Positions 6,114 to 7,930 of a DNA stretch of 7,930 bases are shown piece after piece. Location of the stretch: positions 1 to 7,930 of the forward strand of contig CAIXAA010000394.1 in assembly GCA_903917305.1 (NCBI GenBank), written 5' to 3'. The position numbers were made by a program, and so were the translations under genes. Each line of letters starts with the position of its first letter. Within the stretch, counting starts at the first letter, position 1. The notes below the pieces were generated by a model, which worked only from the letters and a program-made list of their open reading frames with translations, was not told the DNA's origin and did not search any database. The stretch is from an uncultured Myxococcales bacterium. Lineage in GTDB: Bacteria; Myxococcota_A; UBA9042.

Positions 6114-6950
6114 ATGCGTCGTCTGCTCCCGTTCCTCGCGCTCCCGCTCCTTTGCCTGCCCGGCTGCGAGTTCCTGCAGCAGGCGGCCCAAGCTGCGCAA
6201 CAATCCCAGGCCTTGAAGCCGCTGATGCCGACCGTGACCTACCAGGACGCGGTGCTGGTGCAGTCGCCGTCGCAGCACATGATGAGCGCCTACTACTGCC
6301 CGCAGGTCGTGCCGGATCCGTTCGGCGTGCCGGGGACGGCGGCGGCGGCGTGCAGCGTCGCGTTCGGCAATCCGCCGCTGCCCGAGCAGATGCGCGTCGC
6401 CTTCGAGCTGCGCTTCCTGGTCAAGAACCCGAACCACTTCCCGATTCCGCTGGCGGAGGTGCTGACCGCCGCGCTCGTCTTCCCGGACAAGACCCAGCAG
6501 AGCCTGGGCGCGGCGTGCGTCGCGTTCTGCGGCGCGGATCAGCCGGGCTGCACCGGCGCGCCAGGGCCGGACTCGTGCAAGATGAAGGCGACGGACATCA
6601 AGACGCTCGATGACTTCGCCAATGCCACCGCCAACTTCCTCATCGCCAGCGGCGTCGCGCTGGTGCAGGGCCAGCAGCCGTCCTTCGTGATGCCGCAGGT
6701 CGTCGCCGACTCCGAGATCGTGGTCAAGCTGCGGTTCTCCTTTGGTCCCGATGCCTTGCTCGGCGTCTTGAAGCAGCTGGCGTCGCAGGCGATCGATAGT
6801 TTGGCGGCAGGCAAAGATATTATCTTTGAGATTCCGTATGTTCTGCAGGGAACGGCTTGGTTCGATGTCGGCTCGCTCGGCCGCGTGGCGCTGGGCTGGG
6901 GACCCGTCAAGGACAAGTGGACGATCCCAGCCAACGCGATCCTGCCGTAG
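6114..6950 (+). CDS. LEA type 2 / WHy-domain lipoprotein
   Basis: This 278-residue protein starts at ATG 6114, seven bases after GAGGA (6102-6106). Residues 1-17 form a lipoprotein signal peptide (RR, then Leu/Pro-rich core) ending in the lipobox LPGC, so Cys18 would be lipidated; Glu19 at +2 does not suggest inner-membrane retention. A short Gln/Ala-rich linker (22-34) leads to a beta-rich domain. FELRFLVKNPNHFPIPLAEV (97-116) is the typical NPN-x-FPIPL strand of LEA14/WHy domains, and DIIFEIPYVLQGTAWFDV near the C-terminus fits the closing strands. The family's role in bacteria is poorly known; desiccation or stress protection is proposed from plant LEA14. An insertion at about 130-165 is cysteine-rich, and six cysteines follow the lipidated one. 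The metacaspase start lies three bases after the stop. Export and family are well supported; function is not. Confidence 0.8.
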   Translation: MRRLLPFLALPLLCLPGCEFLQQAAQAAQQSQALKPLMPTVTYQDAVLVQSPSQHMMSAYYCPQVVPDPFGVPGTAAAACSVAFGNPPLPEQMRVAFELRFLVKNPNHFPIPLAEVLTAALVFPDKTQQSLGAACVAFCGADQPGCTGAPGPDSCKMKATDIKTLDDFANATANFLIASGVALVQGQQPSFVMPQVVADSEIVVKLRFSFGPDALLGVLKQLASQAIDSLAAGKDIIFEIPYVLQGTAWFDVGSLGRVALGWGPVKDKWTIPANAILP

Positions 6951-6953
6951 ACC

Positions 6954-7930
6954 ATGCCAAAGCTCGCCTTTCTGCTGCTGTTCCTGCTCGTCGCGGCGCC
7001 GCTGCACGCCGCCGAAGCGCCGCACAAGCTGGCCTTGCTGGTCGGCATCACGCATTACGGCGCCAGGTACACGCCGCAGGTCCCCGGCACGGAGCAGTGG
7101 AGCGAGCTGGACGGATCCATCAACGATGTCGAGGCTTTGGCCCAAGAGCTGCGCCGCCGCGGCTTCGACGTGCGCACGCTGACCAACGAACAGGCGACGC
7201 ACGCGGGCATTCTCCAAGCCTTTCGCGAACAACTGGTGGCCAGGACGCAGGCGGGGCGCGGCGACGTGGCGCTGTTCCACTTCTCCGGTCACGGCATGCA
7301 GATCCCGGATGACAACGGCGTGCCGGACGAGGCGGACGGCTACGACGAGGCGATCATTCCCTTTGACAACAAGGGTGTGCGCGACTACTCGGCGGACATT
7401 CGCGATGACGAGCTCGGCGCGGCGATCGCGGAGCTGCGGCAGAAGACCCAGAACATCGTCGTGTTTCTCGATAGCTGCCACGCGGGCTCGGCGACGCGCG
7501 GCGCGCGCAAGAAGCGTGGCCATGCACCGGTGCACCCGCCGGCGCAAGTGCGCGGATCGTCAAGCGATGGTGCTGGAGGGCTGCTGCAGGCGGGCGACGC
7601 GGATCGCACCGGCTACGTGTTCCTCTCGGCGGTGCGCGCGGATCAGGAGGCGAACGAGGACGAGGATCCCACCAGCCACGCCTCGATGGGCGCGTTCACG
7701 CTGCTGCTGGTGCAGGCGCTGCAGGAGGCGGGGCCGCAGACGACCTACCAGCAAGTCATGGATCGCATTGGTGTTCAGATTCTGGGGCGCGCGCCGAACC
7801 AGAACCCGCAGATCGAAGGCGACGCGCAAAAGCGCTTGTTTTCCGGCGAATGGACGGCGGCGCCCAAGTCCTTCCGCACGCGGCCCCTTGACGGCGAAGG
7901 GCGGCTGCCGATCGAGGCCGGGTCGCTGCA
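6954..7930 (+). CDS. Secreted type I metacaspase-like peptidase (C14 caspase domain), 3' partial
   Basis: The frame is open from ATG 6954 to the window edge (325 codons, no stop), so the C-terminus is missing. Residues 1-19 look like a Sec signal peptide (MPK, Leu-rich core, LHA before AEAPHK), placing the protein in the periplasm or outside. The p20-like core begins KLALLVGITHY. His113 in FSGHG and Cys175 in DSCHAG form the catalytic dyad, with DEADGYDEAIIPFD (125-138) the metacaspase acidic segment. GYVFLSAVRADQEA (220-233), GAFTLLL (246-252) and NPQIEGDAQKRLF mark the p10-like part, ending near residue 300. Metacaspases cleave after Arg or Lys, not Asp. No Shine-Dalgarno motif precedes the ATG; it lies three bases after the lipoprotein stop (TAGACCATG), suggesting translation by reinitiation. 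Whatever follows residue 325 (for example repeats or a binding domain) is outside the window. Confidence 0.92.
   Translation, partial: MPKLAFLLLFLLVAAPLHAAEAPHKLALLVGITHYGARYTPQVPGTEQWSELDGSINDVEALAQELRRRGFDVRTLTNEQATHAGILQAFREQLVARTQAGRGDVALFHFSGHGMQIPDDNGVPDEADGYDEAIIPFDNKGVRDYSADIRDDELGAAIAELRQKTQNIVVFLDSCHAGSATRGARKKRGHAPVHPPAQVRGSSSDGAGGLLQAGDADRTGYVFLSAVRADQEANEDEDPTSHASMGAFTLLLVQALQEAGPQTTYQQVMDRIGVQILGRAPNQNPQIEGDAQKRLFSGEWTAAPKSFRTRPLDGEGRLPIEAGSL

Noticed and set aside
6081..7547. Minus-strand open frame of 488 codons across the lipoprotein and metacaspase
   Set aside because: Both genes on the other strand show signal peptides and family motifs; the antisense product shows none.
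1..7930. CRISPR arrays, tRNA genes, insertion sequences or prophage genes
   Set aside because: I saw no regularly spaced repeats, no cloverleaf-like sequence, and no transposase, integrase or phage structural motifs on either strand.

Overview
The window is GC-rich bacterial chromosomal DNA from a Gram-negative organism. The evidence for that is a lipobox lipoprotein, an L,D-transpeptidase, a Sec-type signal peptide and GC-rich third codon positions throughout. The transpeptidase wording around its catalytic cysteine, a LEA/WHy-type lipoprotein and a secreted caspase-like peptidase together suggest Myxococcota or a related deltaproteobacterial lineage. This placement is an inference from recognised family style, not a search. 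I see no tRNA, rRNA, CRISPR array, insertion sequence or phage gene.

Layout. Positions 1-3334 (+) carry an envelope block: the 3' part of an SH3-containing L,D-transpeptidase, then 21 bases later a short GDPD-like phosphodiesterase, then a GT-C/YfhO-like polytopic membrane protein whose start codon overlaps the previous stop (TGATG). The block ends facing a perfect 15-bp hairpin (3424-3457). Positions 5332 down to 3456 (-) hold a two-gene cysteine biosynthesis operon, cysK then a serine O-acetyltransferase gene (cysE/epsC), overlapping by ATGA. The acetyltransferase ends in Gly-Ile, the tail that binds CysK in the cysteine synthase complex. A 134-bp divergent region (5333-5466) separates cysK from mntP, a manganese exporter gene (5467-6024, +). 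It is followed by a LEA type 2/WHy lipoprotein (6114-6950) and, three bases after its stop, a secreted type I metacaspase-like peptidase (6954 to the window edge) that is cut off at its 3' end.

How the genes may work together. The acetyltransferase makes O-acetylserine and CysK turns it into cysteine, so this operon is a complete last-two-step pathway. The first three genes all point to the cell envelope: peptidoglycan cross-linking, a phosphodiesterase family known from surface-polysaccharide loci, and a polyprenyl-sugar-type glycosyltransferase fold. The lipoprotein and metacaspase are tightly juxtaposed and both exported, so they are the best candidate here for a little-described functional pair. 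Nothing in the sequence proves an exotic system, and most of the window is ordinary housekeeping and envelope content.
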